The notes: a model not told the origin generated them from the letters alone. Positions 16,652-25,703 are shown, counted from the stretch's first letter. The stretch: 64,000 nucleotides of DNA from Bradyrhizobium sp. (GCF_022844465.1 NZ_JALHLP010000022.1:1-64000), one strand, 5' to 3'. Made by a program: numbers and translations.

Positions 16652-17923
16652 ATGCACGGAACCATCGATCTCGCCGGGGAGTCGCAGCTGCAGGCCGCGC
16701 GCGACCGGGCCGATTCGATTGCGCTCGACGATTTCGACGTCAGCGATCCCGAACTGTTCAAGACCGATACGTTCTGGCCGTATTTCGACCGGCTGCGCCG
16801 CGAAGACCCGGTGCATTACTGCAAGGACAGCATGTTCGGGCCGTATTGGTCGGTGACGAAATACAACGACATCATGGATGTCGAAACCAACCATGCGGTG
16901 TTCTCGTCGGCGGCCTCGCTGGGCGGCATCACCATCCGCGACGTGGCGCCGGACCTGCGCCGCGAGAGCTTCATCGCCATGGACCAGCCGCGCCACAGCG
17001 GCCAGCGCAAGACCGTGGCGCCGATGTTCACGCCGACGCATCTCGACCAGCTCGCGGTCAATATCCGCAAGCGTTCGGCTGAATGCCTCGACAATCTCCC
17101 GGTCAACGAGGAGTTCGACTGGGTCGACCGGGTCTCGATCGAACTCACCACCCAGATGCTCGCGGTGCTGTTCGATTTTCCCTGGGAGGACCGCCGCAAA
17201 CTGACGCGCTGGTCCGACGTCGCCACCACGCTTCCCGGCCCCGGCGGGCTCGTCGCCACCGAGGAGGAGCGGCAGGCGGAGCTGCTGGAATGCGCCAGCT
17301 ACTTTGCACGGCTCTGGAAGGAGCGCGCCAGCCAGCCGCCGAAGAGCGACCTGCTGTCGATGATGGCCCACAGCGACGCCACCCGCGACATGGACCCGAA
17401 GAACTTTCTCGGCAACCTGATCCTCTTGATCGTCGGCGGCAACGACACCACCCGCAACACGCTGACGGGCAGCCTCTATGCCCTGAACAAGAATCCGGAC
17501 CAGTACCGCAAGCTGCGCGACAACCCCGGCCTGATCGACAGTTTCGTGCCGGAGGTGATCCGCTGGCAGACGCCGCTGGCGCATATGCGCCGCACCGCGC
17601 TCGAAGACATTGAATTCCGCGGCAGGCAGATCAGGAAAGGCGACAAGGTCGTGATGTGGTACGTCTCGGGCAACCGCGACGAGGACGTGATCGAGCGCCC
17701 CTACGACTTCATCATCGACCGCGCCCGGCCGCGCACCCACATTTCCTTCGGCTTCGGCATCCACCGCTGCGTCGGAATCCGGCTGGCCGAGCTGCAGTTG
17801 AAGATAATTTGGGAAGAAATCCTCAAGCGGTTCGACCATATTGAGGTGGTCGGCGAGCCCAGGCGGGTGTATTCGAGTTTCGTCAAGGGCTACGAGACCC
17901 TGCCGGTCCGCATCGCGGGCTAG
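16652..17923 (+). CDS. Cytochrome P450, CYP153-like (first of tandem pair)
   Basis: A 423-residue soluble P450. The I-helix is GGNDTTRN (262-269), the K-helix ExxR is EVIR (301-304), and the heme loop FGFGIHRCVG has ligand Cys373. The sequence around LLLIVGGNDTTRN and SMMAHSDATRDM is characteristic of CYP153, which includes terminal alkane and fatty-acid hydroxylases, but the substrate here is inferred. No ferredoxin or ferredoxin reductase gene adjoins, so electrons must come from partners elsewhere. AGGGAG lies about 8 nt before the ATG. It is followed 48 nt later by a second, closely similar P450. Confidence 0.92.
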   Translation: MHGTIDLAGESQLQAARDRADSIALDDFDVSDPELFKTDTFWPYFDRLRREDPVHYCKDSMFGPYWSVTKYNDIMDVETNHAVFSSAASLGGITIRDVAPDLRRESFIAMDQPRHSGQRKTVAPMFTPTHLDQLAVNIRKRSAECLDNLPVNEEFDWVDRVSIELTTQMLAVLFDFPWEDRRKLTRWSDVATTLPGPGGLVATEEERQAELLECASYFARLWKERASQPPKSDLLSMMAHSDATRDMDPKNFLGNLILLIVGGNDTTRNTLTGSLYALNKNPDQYRKLRDNPGLIDSFVPEVIRWQTPLAHMRRTALEDIEFRGRQIRKGDKVVMWYVSGNRDEDVIERPYDFIIDRARPRTHISFGFGIHRCVGIRLAELQLKIIWEEILKRFDHIEVVGEPRRVYSSFVKGYETLPVRIAG

Positions 17924-17971
17924 TCCCCTGCGCGTGAGCCGCGGACATTTGAGCCACTAGTATCACCTGGG

Positions 17972-19255
17972 ATGATCAACATGAACGTCCAGACCGCCAT
18001 CAGACCCGACCGGACCGAGCTCATGCGCGCCGCGCGCGAGGAAGCCTGTGCGACGCCGCTGAAGGATTTCCATCCCGGCGCGCCAAGGCTGTTCCAGAAC
18101 GATACGCTGTGGCCGTGGTTCGAGCGGCTGCGCAAGGAAGAGCCGGTGCATTACTGCACCAACGCGCCGATCGAGCCCTATTGGTCGGTCACCAAATACA
18201 GCGACATCATGCATGTCGACACCAACCACGGCATTTTCTCCTCGGACTCCACGCTCGGCGGCATCTCGATCCGCGACGTGCCGCCCGGCTATGACTATCC
18301 GAGCTTCATCGCGATGGACCAGCCCAGGCACTCGGCGCAGCGCAAGACGGTGTCGCCGATGTTCACCCCCACGCATCTGGACGAGCTGGCGAAACTGATC
18401 CGCGAGCGCGCGCAGAAGGTGCTGGACAATCTGCCGCGCAACGAGACCTTCAACTTCGTCGAACGGGTCTCGATCGAGCTGACCACGCAGATGCTGGCGA
18501 CCCTGTTCGATTTCCCCTGGGAGGAGCGGCGCAAGCTGACGCGCTGGTCCGACGTCTCGACCGCGCTGCCCAAGAGCGGCGTCGTCGAATCGCCGGAGCA
18601 GCGGCGCCGGGAGATGGACGAGTGCTACGCCTATTTCTCAAAACTCTGGAACGAGCGCGTCAACGCGCCGCCGCGCAACGACCTGTTGTCGATGATGGCG
18701 CACAGCGACGCGACGCGGCACATGGACCCCGACAATCTGATGGGCAACATCATCCTGCTGATCGTCGGCGGCAACGACACCACCCGCAACACCATGAGCG
18801 GCTCGGTGCTGGCGCTGAACGAGCACCCCGACCAGTACCAGAAGCTGCGCGACAACCCCGCCCTGATCGATTCCATGGTGCCGGAAGTGATCCGCTGGCA
18901 GACCCCGCTGGCCCACATGCGGCGCACCGCTTTGGTCGATACCGAGATCCGCGGCAAGAAGATCAAAAAGGGCGACCGCGTCGTGATGTGGTACGTCTCC
19001 GGCAACCGCGACGAGGACGGCATCGATCGGCCCGAGGAGTTCATCATCGACCGCCCCCGCCCCCGCACCCATCTGTCGTTCGGCTTCGGCATCCACCGCT
19101 GCGTCGGCATGCGGCTGGCCGAACTGCAGCTCAAGATCGTGTGGCAGGAGATGCTCAAGCGATTCGACCGCATCGAGGTGGTCGGCGAACCGAAACGGGT
19201 CTATTCGAGTTTCGTGCGCGGCATCGAGCAGTTGCCGGTGCGTATTCCCGGATGA
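17972..19255 (+). CDS. Cytochrome P450, CYP153-like (second of tandem pair)
   Basis: A 427-residue paralogue of the preceding P450. It has the same GGNDTTRN I-helix, EVIRWQTPLAHMRRTAL K-helix block and FGFGIHRCVGMRLAELQLKI heme loop. The two proteins are similar along their whole length, with most differences in the first ~40 residues and around residues 195-230, which is consistent with a tandem duplication and possible substrate divergence. The gene overlaps the thioesterase gene by 4 nt (ATGA). A second ATG at 17981 is an alternative start. Confidence 0.92.
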   Translation: MINMNVQTAIRPDRTELMRAAREEACATPLKDFHPGAPRLFQNDTLWPWFERLRKEEPVHYCTNAPIEPYWSVTKYSDIMHVDTNHGIFSSDSTLGGISIRDVPPGYDYPSFIAMDQPRHSAQRKTVSPMFTPTHLDELAKLIRERAQKVLDNLPRNETFNFVERVSIELTTQMLATLFDFPWEERRKLTRWSDVSTALPKSGVVESPEQRRREMDECYAYFSKLWNERVNAPPRNDLLSMMAHSDATRHMDPDNLMGNIILLIVGGNDTTRNTMSGSVLALNEHPDQYQKLRDNPALIDSMVPEVIRWQTPLAHMRRTALVDTEIRGKKIKKGDRVVMWYVSGNRDEDGIDRPEEFIIDRPRPRTHLSFGFGIHRCVGMRLAELQLKIVWQEMLKRFDRIEVVGEPKRVYSSFVRGIEQLPVRIPG

Positions 19256-19698
19256 GCGGCGGCGAACTCAATCCGCCCTCGCTTGCCGAAGCGATCAACG
19301 CCAAGGGCTTCACCGGCGCGGCCGGTGTCCGCATCGTGGCCATCAAGCCCGGACATGCCGAGATCGCGCTGGCGCGGCGCGACGACCTCTTGCAGTTCTT
19401 CGGCCATTTTCACGGCGGCGTCATCACGGCGCTGGCCGATCAGGCCGCCGGCATCGCCGTCACCTCGGCCCTGCCCAAAGGCAGGATCGGCGTCACCGTC
19501 GAGATCAAGGTCAACTTCCTCAGCCCCGCCGACGGCATCGAACTCATCGCCCGCGCCAACACCCTGAAGATGTCGGGCTCGATCGGCGTTGCCACCGTCG
19601 AGGTCTTTTCCAGGAGCGAGAGCGCCGAGACGCTCTGCGCCTTCTGCACCGCCACGATGCGGTCGCTGGATTTGCCGGGCGAGTTCCGGCAGCCATAG
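19252..19698 (+). CDS. PaaI-type hotdog thioesterase
   Basis: A 148-residue hotdog-fold protein with the PaaI signature HFHGGVITALADQAAGIAVTSALP at about residues 46-70, followed by GVTVEIKVNFLSPADG. Such enzymes hydrolyse acyl- or aryl-CoA thioesters in the cytoplasm. The start codon overlaps the stop of the second P450, giving a three-gene unit P450-P450-thioesterase. This suggests release of a hydroxylated acid from CoA, or clearing of stalled CoA esters; the exact substrate is unknown. Confidence 0.87.
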   Translation: MSGGELNPPSLAEAINAKGFTGAAGVRIVAIKPGHAEIALARRDDLLQFFGHFHGGVITALADQAAGIAVTSALPKGRIGVTVEIKVNFLSPADGIELIARANTLKMSGSIGVATVEVFSRSESAETLCAFCTATMRSLDLPGEFRQP

Positions 19699-19867
19699 GG
19701 CTCAAATCCACAAACCCTGAATGGTCGGCGGACGTCCGCTTTGGGGCGCATCCCAGACTCAAGTCGGAAATCGCGTGAGGTCCGAAAAGTGCCAATAGCC
19801 GACGATCAGGCGGGATCGCTCCCGCATCGATTATGGCTGGCACTACCCAGACCGTTAGGTCGGCGAA

Positions 19868-20269
19868 CTAACCACCCGCGCCGATTAGGCCGGTCGCGTT
19901 GATCTCCACCTTGAGCGGCGGGCTGGCTTTAGGCGAACCAACACGCTTTACCTCGATCAAGGTTGAGCAGGGAAAGTCGCCGGTGAAGAACTCCCGGCGC
20001 GCGCGCCACACCTCGGTGTTTTCATCGAGATTGGTGACGTACACCGTGATAGACATGATGTCATTCATCTTGCCGCCCGCGGCCTCCAGCAGGTGCTTGA
20101 ACTTCTGAAAGATCGACTTGGCCTGAATGTACATGTCGTCGCCTGGATGCTCCCCCTTAGGCCCCGAGCCGGTCATCCCCGCGATGTGGAAATATCCGTT
20201 TGCCACCTTCATGTTAGACCACGTCTGCGGCGGCGCCTCCGCCACGTCGGACGATCGGATAGTTTTCAT
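19868..20269 (-). CDS. RidA/YjgF-family protein
   Basis: A 133-residue RidA-like protein with family motifs: YFHIAGMTGSGPKGEHPGDDMYIQ, QAKSIFQKFKHLLEAAGG and the C-terminal block PCSTLIEVKRVGSP...KVEINATGL, which retains the conserved Arg. RidA proteins hydrolyse reactive enamine/imine intermediates; many paralogues serve specific catabolic operons. AGGAGGG lies about 9 nt before ATG 20269, selecting this start over 20401. Base composition around it is lower in GC than neighbours. It is divergent from the acyl-CoA dehydrogenase operon. Confidence 0.85.
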   Translation of the reverse strand: MKTIRSSDVAEAPPQTWSNMKVANGYFHIAGMTGSGPKGEHPGDDMYIQAKSIFQKFKHLLEAAGGKMNDIMSITVYVTNLDENTEVWRARREFFTGDFPCSTLIEVKRVGSPKASPPLKVEINATGLIGAGG

Positions 20270-20690
20270 GCTCAAGGGTCCCTCCTGTGAAGCGGATTCG
20301 AAGCGAGAGGATGCAGAGGATGCAATGTCGTTTGGACCTTCCGTCCAATCAGTTCGTGGCGGTCGTCCTCGCGACGCGCAAGCGGATCGTACCATGCTCA
20401 TCGCGATGGTAAATGGGGCCGAGTTTTGGTTCGCGCGGTGATTGGCCTTGGGTCATTCGCGACCGAATTGAACCTTCCAGCCGATGTCCGGTTTACCCCC
20501 GGTAGCGACCGGATAGCCACCCGCAGCTTATCGGAGGTTTTGCCAAGGCTGCCGGATTATCCATCGCTTGCCCACTTTCGAACCCAGGCTCATACGCTAT
20601 AACAATTCAGCATAGGCCCCAGCCGCAGTTTCACAGCGGCCCGCTCCTTAAGCAATTGACATCGCCCGTCATCCATCGCCAGAACACCCA
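20270..20690. other. Divergent intergenic region, no gene recognised
   Basis: About 420 bp separate ridA-like and the acyl-CoA dehydrogenase operon, read in opposite directions. The region should hold both promoters. GC is lower than average, but no convincing operator, RNA gene or small coding frame was identified. Confidence 0.5.
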
Positions 20691-21857
20691 ATGACCGCAC
20701 CAGAACAACAAGACGAATTCCACGACATCCGCGACGCCGTCGCAAAACTCTGCGCCCAGTTCCCGGGCGAATACTGGCGCAAGCTCGACCGCCAGATGGC
20801 CTACCCCACCGATTTCGTGAACGCGCTGACGGCGGCCGGCTATCTCTCGGTGCTGATCCCCGAGGAATACGGCGGCGCCGGGCTGAAGCTGTCGGCCGCG
20901 GCCGCGATCCTGGAGGAAATCCAGCGCGCGGGCTGCAACGGCGGCGGCTGCCACGCCCAGATGTACACCATGGGCACCGTGCTGCGGCACGGCAGCGACG
21001 CCCAGAAGGCGAAATGGCTGCCCAAAATCGCCAGCGGCGAATTGCGGCTGCAGGCATTCGGCGTCACCGAACCGACCAGCGGCACCGACACCTCCTCGCT
21101 TAAGACGGTCGCCCGGCGCGATGGCGACCACTACGTGGTCAACGGCCAGAAGATATGGACCAGCCGCGCCGAACATTCCGACCTGATGCTGCTCTTGGCG
21201 CGCACCACGCCAAAGGAGCAGGCGCAGAAGCGCACCGACGGCCTGTCGGTGTTCATCGTCGACATGCGCGAGGCCAAGGGCAAGGGCCTCGAAATCCGCC
21301 CGATCCGCACCATGATGAACCACGCCACCACCGAAGTGTTCTTCACCGACATGCGGGTGCCGGCCGAGAACCTGATCGGCGAGGAAGGCCGCGGGTTTCG
21401 CTACATCCTGTCCGGCATGAACGCCGAGCGCATCCTGATTGCGGCCGAATGCATCGGCGACGCCAAATGGTTCATTGCGAAAGCCACCGCCTATGCCAGG
21501 GAGCGCGTGGTGTTCGGCCGTCCGATCGGCCAGAACCAGGGCATCCAGTTCCCGATCGCCAAGGCCTATGCCGCGATGCGCGCGGCCGAGCTGATGGTCA
21601 AGGAAGCCACCCGCAGATATGAGGCCGGGCTCGATTGCGGCGCCGAGGCCAACATGGCCAAGATGCTGGCGGCGGACGCCGCCTGGGATGCCGCCAATGC
21701 CTGCGTGCAGACCTTTGGCGGTTTTGGTTTCGCGGAAGAATACGACGTCGAGCGCAAGTTCCGCGAGACGCGGCTCTATCAGGTCGCGCCGATCTCGACC
21801 AATCTGATCCTGTCGTTCGTGGCCGAGCACGTGCTCGGCCTGCCCCGCTCCTACTGA
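20691..21857 (+). CDS. Acyl-CoA dehydrogenase
   Basis: A 388-residue FAD enzyme with family motifs FGVTEPTSGTDTSSLKT, GQKIWTSRAEHSDLMLLLA and GRPIGQNQGIQFPIAKAYA. A Glu in SGMNAERILIAAE occupies the isovaleryl-type catalytic-base position, while the usual C-terminal Glu position is non-acidic (YQVAPISTN). The substrate is unknown but may be branched or short chain by that arrangement. It is the first gene of a unit with a CoA-transferase (11 nt gap) and a hotdog hydratase. Confidence 0.9.
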   Translation: MTAPEQQDEFHDIRDAVAKLCAQFPGEYWRKLDRQMAYPTDFVNALTAAGYLSVLIPEEYGGAGLKLSAAAAILEEIQRAGCNGGGCHAQMYTMGTVLRHGSDAQKAKWLPKIASGELRLQAFGVTEPTSGTDTSSLKTVARRDGDHYVVNGQKIWTSRAEHSDLMLLLARTTPKEQAQKRTDGLSVFIVDMREAKGKGLEIRPIRTMMNHATTEVFFTDMRVPAENLIGEEGRGFRYILSGMNAERILIAAECIGDAKWFIAKATAYARERVVFGRPIGQNQGIQFPIAKAYAAMRAAELMVKEATRRYEAGLDCGAEANMAKMLAADAAWDAANACVQTFGGFGFAEEYDVERKFRETRLYQVAPISTNLILSFVAEHVLGLPRSY

Positions 21858-21868
21858 GTGAGACCGCC

Positions 21869-22999
21869 ATGCTGCCGCTGGAAGGATTGATCGTCGTCGC
21901 CGTCGAGCAGGCGGTCGCGGCCCCGTTCTGCAGTTCGCGGCTGGCGGATGCCGGCGCGCATGTGATCAAGGTCGAGCGCCCCGAGGGCGATTTCGCCCGC
22001 GGCTACGACGCCGCGGCCAAGGGCCAGAGCAGCTATTTCGTCTGGCTCAACCGCGGCAAGCATTCCGTGGTGGTCGATCTCGCCACCGAGAAGGGCCGCG
22101 CCGAGCTCGAAGCGCTGATCGCCGGCGCCGACGTGCTGCTGCAAAACCTCAAGCCCGGCTCGATGGACAGGCTCGGCTTTTCGCTGCAGCGTCTCAAGAA
22201 GGATTACCCGGCGCTGATCTGCTGCACCATATCGGGCTATGGCGACGACGGCCCCTATGCCGACCGCAAGGCCTACGACCTGCTGATCCAGGCCGAGAGC
22301 GGCCTCGCCTCGATCACCGGTGGCCCGGAAGGCCCGTCGCGGGTCGGCATATCAGTCGTCGACATCGCCACCGGCGCCACCGCGCATGCCTCGATCCTCG
22401 AGGCGCTGATCGCGCGGGGACGCACCGGCAAGGGCGCCGATATCCGGATCTCGATGTTCGACGTCATGGCCGACTGGATGGCGGTGCCGCTGATCAATGC
22501 GGAGGCCGGCAACCCGCCGCAGCGGATGGCGCTGGCGCATCCCTCGATCGCGCCCTATGGCGTGTTCTATTCCAGCGACGGCAAGGGCATCCTGATCTCG
22601 ATCCAGAGCGAGCGGGAGTGGAAGAAGCTCTGCGCCGAGGTGCTCGGCCAGCCCGAACTGCCGAACGATCCGCGTTTCGCCAACATGGTGGCGCGGGTGC
22701 GCAACCGCGCGCTCACCGACAAGACCGTCGCCGACCGGTTTGCCGCCATGACGCGGCTCGATCTGCTCAAGCGCCTGGATGACGCCGACATCGCCTTCGG
22801 CGAGGTCAACACCATGGCCGACCTCGCCGTGCATCCGCACCTGCGCCGGATCGAGGTCGACACGCCGAACGGCAAGGTGTCGTATGCGGCGCCGGCCGCG
22901 ATCTTCGTCGATGAGGCGAGGCGCTATGGCGCCGTGCCCGCCATCGGCGAGCATGCCGAACTCCCCAAGACCGCGCGCGCCCGGAGCCGCCAGCCATGA
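21869..22999 (+). CDS. CaiB/BaiF family (class III) CoA-transferase
   Basis: A 376-residue class III CoA-transferase. N-terminal motifs AAPFCSSRLADAGAHVIKVERPEGDFARGYD, WLNRGKHSVVVDLATEKGR and LLQNLKPGSMDRLG are typical, and the catalytic Asp is likely in the KAYDLLIQAESG motif. These enzymes move CoA between carboxylic acids without a covalent enzyme-CoA ester. Its place between an acyl-CoA dehydrogenase and a hydratase suggests it activates the acid degraded by this operon. It overlaps the next gene by 4 nt. Confidence 0.9.
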   Translation: MLPLEGLIVVAVEQAVAAPFCSSRLADAGAHVIKVERPEGDFARGYDAAAKGQSSYFVWLNRGKHSVVVDLATEKGRAELEALIAGADVLLQNLKPGSMDRLGFSLQRLKKDYPALICCTISGYGDDGPYADRKAYDLLIQAESGLASITGGPEGPSRVGISVVDIATGATAHASILEALIARGRTGKGADIRISMFDVMADWMAVPLINAEAGNPPQRMALAHPSIAPYGVFYSSDGKGILISIQSEREWKKLCAEVLGQPELPNDPRFANMVARVRNRALTDKTVADRFAAMTRLDLLKRLDDADIAFGEVNTMADLAVHPHLRRIEVDTPNGKVSYAAPAAIFVDEARRYGAVPAIGEHAELPKTARARSRQP

Positions 23000-23862
23000 C
23001 CAACGCCGCCGCCGAAAAACTCGATCTCGATCATTTGCGGCAATGGATCGGCCGCGGCACGGAAGCCACCGACATCGTCACCGCGCAACTGGTGAAGGCC
23101 TTGCGGGCCACGCTGTTCCAGGACATCGGCGAGCCCGTCACCGGCGACGCCGCGCCATGGACGACGCATTGGTGCCTGGCGCAGCCGGTGTTTCCGATGT
23201 CGATGCTCGGCCCCGACGGCCACCCGACCCGCGGCGGCTTCCTGCCGCCGGTGCCGCTGCCGCGCAGGATGTGGGCCGGCGGCGAAATCGAATTCCTCGA
23301 ACCCTTGCGCATCGGCGATCAATCAACCCGAACCTCGCTGATCTCCGACGTGACGGTGAAGACCGGCTCGACCGGCGTTCTGTGCTTCGTCTCCGTCCAG
23401 CACACCATCACGACCCCGCGCGGCGTCGCGATCCGCGAACGCCAGGACATCGTCTATCGCGACATGGATGGCGTAGCGCCGGCCACGCCAGCCAAGGCGC
23501 CTGCCCCGCCGCCCGTCGCGCGCCATCGCGAAAGCCATGTCAGCGACCCCGTGCTGCTGTTTAGATACTCGGCGCTGACCTTCAACGGCCACCGCATCCA
23601 TTACGACCGCGACTACGTCACCAAGGTCGAGGGCTATCCCGGCCTGGTGTTTCACGGACCGTTGCAGGCCGCTCTCATCGTCGAATTCGCCGCCAAGCTC
23701 CATGGCGGCGTGGCGCCGAAGAAATTCAGCTATCGCGGCGTGCAGCCGCTGTTCGAAGGCACCGAATTCTCGGTCAACGCCAACGACACCTCAGCGGGCA
23801 CCGAGCTGTGGATCGCGAATGCAGAAGGCCAACCGACGATGAAAGGGATGGCGACGTGGTGA
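22996..23862 (+). CDS. Mesaconyl-C4-CoA hydratase-like / FAS1-type double-hotdog dehydratase
   Basis: A 288-residue protein of the HTD2/mesaconyl-C4-CoA hydratase-like family. An N-terminal hotdog contains WCLAQPVFPMSMLGPDGHPTRGGFLPPVPLPRRMWAGGEIEF. The C-terminal hotdog carries RYSALTFNGHRIHYDRDYVTKVEGYPGLVFHGP, the MaoC-type active-site block. It should hydrate or dehydrate a 2-enoyl-type CoA ester such as mesaconyl- or itaconyl-CoA-like compounds. Translational overlap with the CoA-transferase and tandem position with the dehydrogenase imply one pathway. A palindromic repeat follows the stop. Confidence 0.85.
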   Translation: MTNAAAEKLDLDHLRQWIGRGTEATDIVTAQLVKALRATLFQDIGEPVTGDAAPWTTHWCLAQPVFPMSMLGPDGHPTRGGFLPPVPLPRRMWAGGEIEFLEPLRIGDQSTRTSLISDVTVKTGSTGVLCFVSVQHTITTPRGVAIRERQDIVYRDMDGVAPATPAKAPAPPPVARHRESHVSDPVLLFRYSALTFNGHRIHYDRDYVTKVEGYPGLVFHGPLQAALIVEFAAKLHGGVAPKKFSYRGVQPLFEGTEFSVNANDTSAGTELWIANAEGQPTMKGMATW

Positions 23863-23867
23863 GCGAC

Positions 23868-23969
23868 GTCATTCCGGGGCGCGCGTTAGCGCGAACCCGG
23901 AATCTCGAAATTCCCCGGTGCGCAATTGCGCACCTGAGGTCTGGTGCTGGCGCACCATCCCGGAATGAC
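23868..23969. repeat. Palindromic intergenic element, copy 1
   Basis: The ends are GTCATTCCGGG and CCCGGAATGAC, and an inner pair ACCCGGAATC/AATTCCCCGG-like is present. Internal hairpins are CGCGC-GTTA-GCGCG, GTGCGC-AATT-GCGCAC and TGGTGC-TGGC-GCACCA. It begins 6 nt after the hydratase stop, upstream of the decarboxylase gene. Copies lie at 25609-25688 and 56118-56222. Confidence 0.85.
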
Positions 23970-23992
23970 GGCGCTAGCTCGCGGAGCGCATA

Positions 23993-25606
23993 ATGTCGCC
24001 CCGCAAATCCACCACCGCCACCGTCAAGGACGCCACCTTCGGCCTGCTGCGCGCGTTCGGGATCAAGCGCGTGTTCGGCAATCCCGGCTCGACCGAACTG
24101 CCGTTTCTGAGCGACTGGCCCGATGACATCGACTACGTGCTCGGCCTGCAGGAGGCCGCCGTGGTCGGCATGGCCGATGGCTACGCACAGGCGACCCGCA
24201 ACGCCGGCTTCGTCAATTTGCATTCCGCCGCCGGGCTCGGCAACGCGCTCGGCAACGTCTATACCGCGCACCGCAACCAGACCCCGCTGGTGATCACGGC
24301 CGGCCAGCAGGCGCGCTCGATCCTGCCGTTGCAGGCGTTTCTCTACGCCGAGCGCGCCGCGGAATTCCCGCGGCCCTATGTCAAGTACAGCGTCGAGCCG
24401 GCGCGGCCTGAAGACGTGCCGGCGGCGATCGCGCGGGCCTATTACGTGGCGATGCAGCCGCCCTGCGGGCCGACCTTCGTCTCGATCCCGGTCGACGACT
24501 GGACCCGACCCGCGCCGCCGCTCGAGGCCCGCCGGATCAGCCGCGAACTCGGCCCCGATCCGACGGCGATGCAGGCGCTGGTAGGGGCGCTCGCGACCAG
24601 CAAGCGCCCCGCCCTCGTTGTCGGCCCCGGCATCGACCGCGCCAATGCGGTCGAGCTGATGGTGCGGGTCGCGGAGAAGGCCAGGGCCGCGGTGTGGGTC
24701 AGCCCGTTCTCGGCGCGCTGCTCGTTCCCGGAGCGGCACCCGCAATTCGCAGGATTCCTGCACGCATCGCCGGGCCAGTTGTCGGACGCCTTGCGCGGAC
24801 ACGACCTCGTGGTGGTGATCGGCGCGCCGGTGTTTACGTTTCATGTCGAAGGCCACGCTGCGATCTTCGACGGCGCGACCGCGATCTTCCAGATCACCGA
24901 TGACCCCACCGCCGCCGCCGTCACGCCCTCGGGCGCCAGCATCGTCGCCACCATCAAGCCGGCACTCGAAATGCTGATCGAGCTGCTGCCGGAGACGAGG
25001 CGCGCGATGCCGGCCGGGCGCGTGCCGCCGCCGGCGCCGGCGTCGGCCGATCCGCTTCCGGTCGAGTTCCTGCTGCACGCGCTGTCGCAGGCGATGCCCG
25101 CCGACGCCGTGCTGGTGGAGGAAGCCCCCTCGCATCGTCCGGCGATGCAGAAGTTCATGCCGATGCGCGGCCAGGACAGTTTCTACACCATGGCAAGCGG
25201 CGGGCTCGGCTGGAGCCTGCCCGCCGCGGTCGGCATCGCGCTCGGGCGACCGGCCACGCGCGTGGTCTGCCTGATCGGCGACGGCTCGGCGATGTATTCG
25301 ATCCAGGCGCTGTGGACCGCGGCGCGGCGCAAGCTGCCGCTGACGGTGGTGGTGATCAACAATTCAGGCTACGGCGCGATGCGCTCGTTCAGCGAGGTCA
25401 TGCAGGTGCGCAACGTGCCCGGCCTCGAACTGCCCGGCATCGACTTCGTCAAGCTCGCGCAAGGCATGGGCTGCGACGCCGCGCAGGTGACCAAATCATC
25501 CGAGCTTGCGGGCGCGCTGAAGCACGGGCTTGAACAGGACGGCACCAGCCTGATCGAGGTGATGGTGGATACGGCAGTGCCGCTGCTCTACGCGCGGAAA
25601 GGGTAG
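23993..25606 (+). CDS. mdlC: Benzoylformate decarboxylase
   Basis: A 537-residue ThDP enzyme that converts benzoylformate to benzaldehyde and CO2 (mandelate pathway). The N-terminal motif is FGNPGSTELPFLSDWPDDIDYVLGLQEA. The C-terminal cofactor motif is CLIGDGSAMYSIQALWTAARRKLPLTVVVINNSGYGAM, close to known MdlC enzymes. Related 2-oxoacid decarboxylases remain possible. No mandelate dehydrogenase or benzaldehyde dehydrogenase adjoins. The gene is flanked on both sides by copies of the same palindromic element, which separates it from the upstream CoA operon. Confidence 0.87.
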   Translation: MSPRKSTTATVKDATFGLLRAFGIKRVFGNPGSTELPFLSDWPDDIDYVLGLQEAAVVGMADGYAQATRNAGFVNLHSAAGLGNALGNVYTAHRNQTPLVITAGQQARSILPLQAFLYAERAAEFPRPYVKYSVEPARPEDVPAAIARAYYVAMQPPCGPTFVSIPVDDWTRPAPPLEARRISRELGPDPTAMQALVGALATSKRPALVVGPGIDRANAVELMVRVAEKARAAVWVSPFSARCSFPERHPQFAGFLHASPGQLSDALRGHDLVVVIGAPVFTFHVEGHAAIFDGATAIFQITDDPTAAAVTPSGASIVATIKPALEMLIELLPETRRAMPAGRVPPPAPASADPLPVEFLLHALSQAMPADAVLVEEAPSHRPAMQKFMPMRGQDSFYTMASGGLGWSLPAAVGIALGRPATRVVCLIGDGSAMYSIQALWTAARRKLPLTVVVINNSGYGAMRSFSEVMQVRNVPGLELPGIDFVKLAQGMGCDAAQVTKSSELAGALKHGLEQDGTSLIEVMVDTAVPLLYARKG

Positions 25607-25608
25607 TA

Positions 25609-25688
25609 GTCATTCCGGGGCGATGCAAAGCATCGAACCCGGAATCTCGAGATTCCGGGTCTGGTCCTTCGGACCATCCCGGAATGAC
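25609..25688. repeat. Palindromic intergenic element, copy 2
   Basis: The same terminal arms, GTCATTCCGGG and CCCGGAATGAC, enclose GATGC-AAA-GCATC and TGGTCC-TTC-GGACCA hairpins and an inner CCCGGAATCTCGAGATTCCGGG palindrome. It begins 2 nt after the decarboxylase stop and lies between convergent genes, so it may also terminate transcription. Confidence 0.88.
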
Positions 25689-25703
25689 GGCGTGAGGGCG
25701 CCG

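Noticed and set aside
16595..17839. Long minus-strand frame opposite the first P450
   Set aside because: Antisense shadow of a clearly assigned P450.
20631..21830. Long minus-strand frame (about 400 codons) opposite the acyl-CoA dehydrogenase
   Set aside because: It is a high-GC antisense shadow; its product is His/Arg-rich and low in complexity, while the plus strand has all family motifs.
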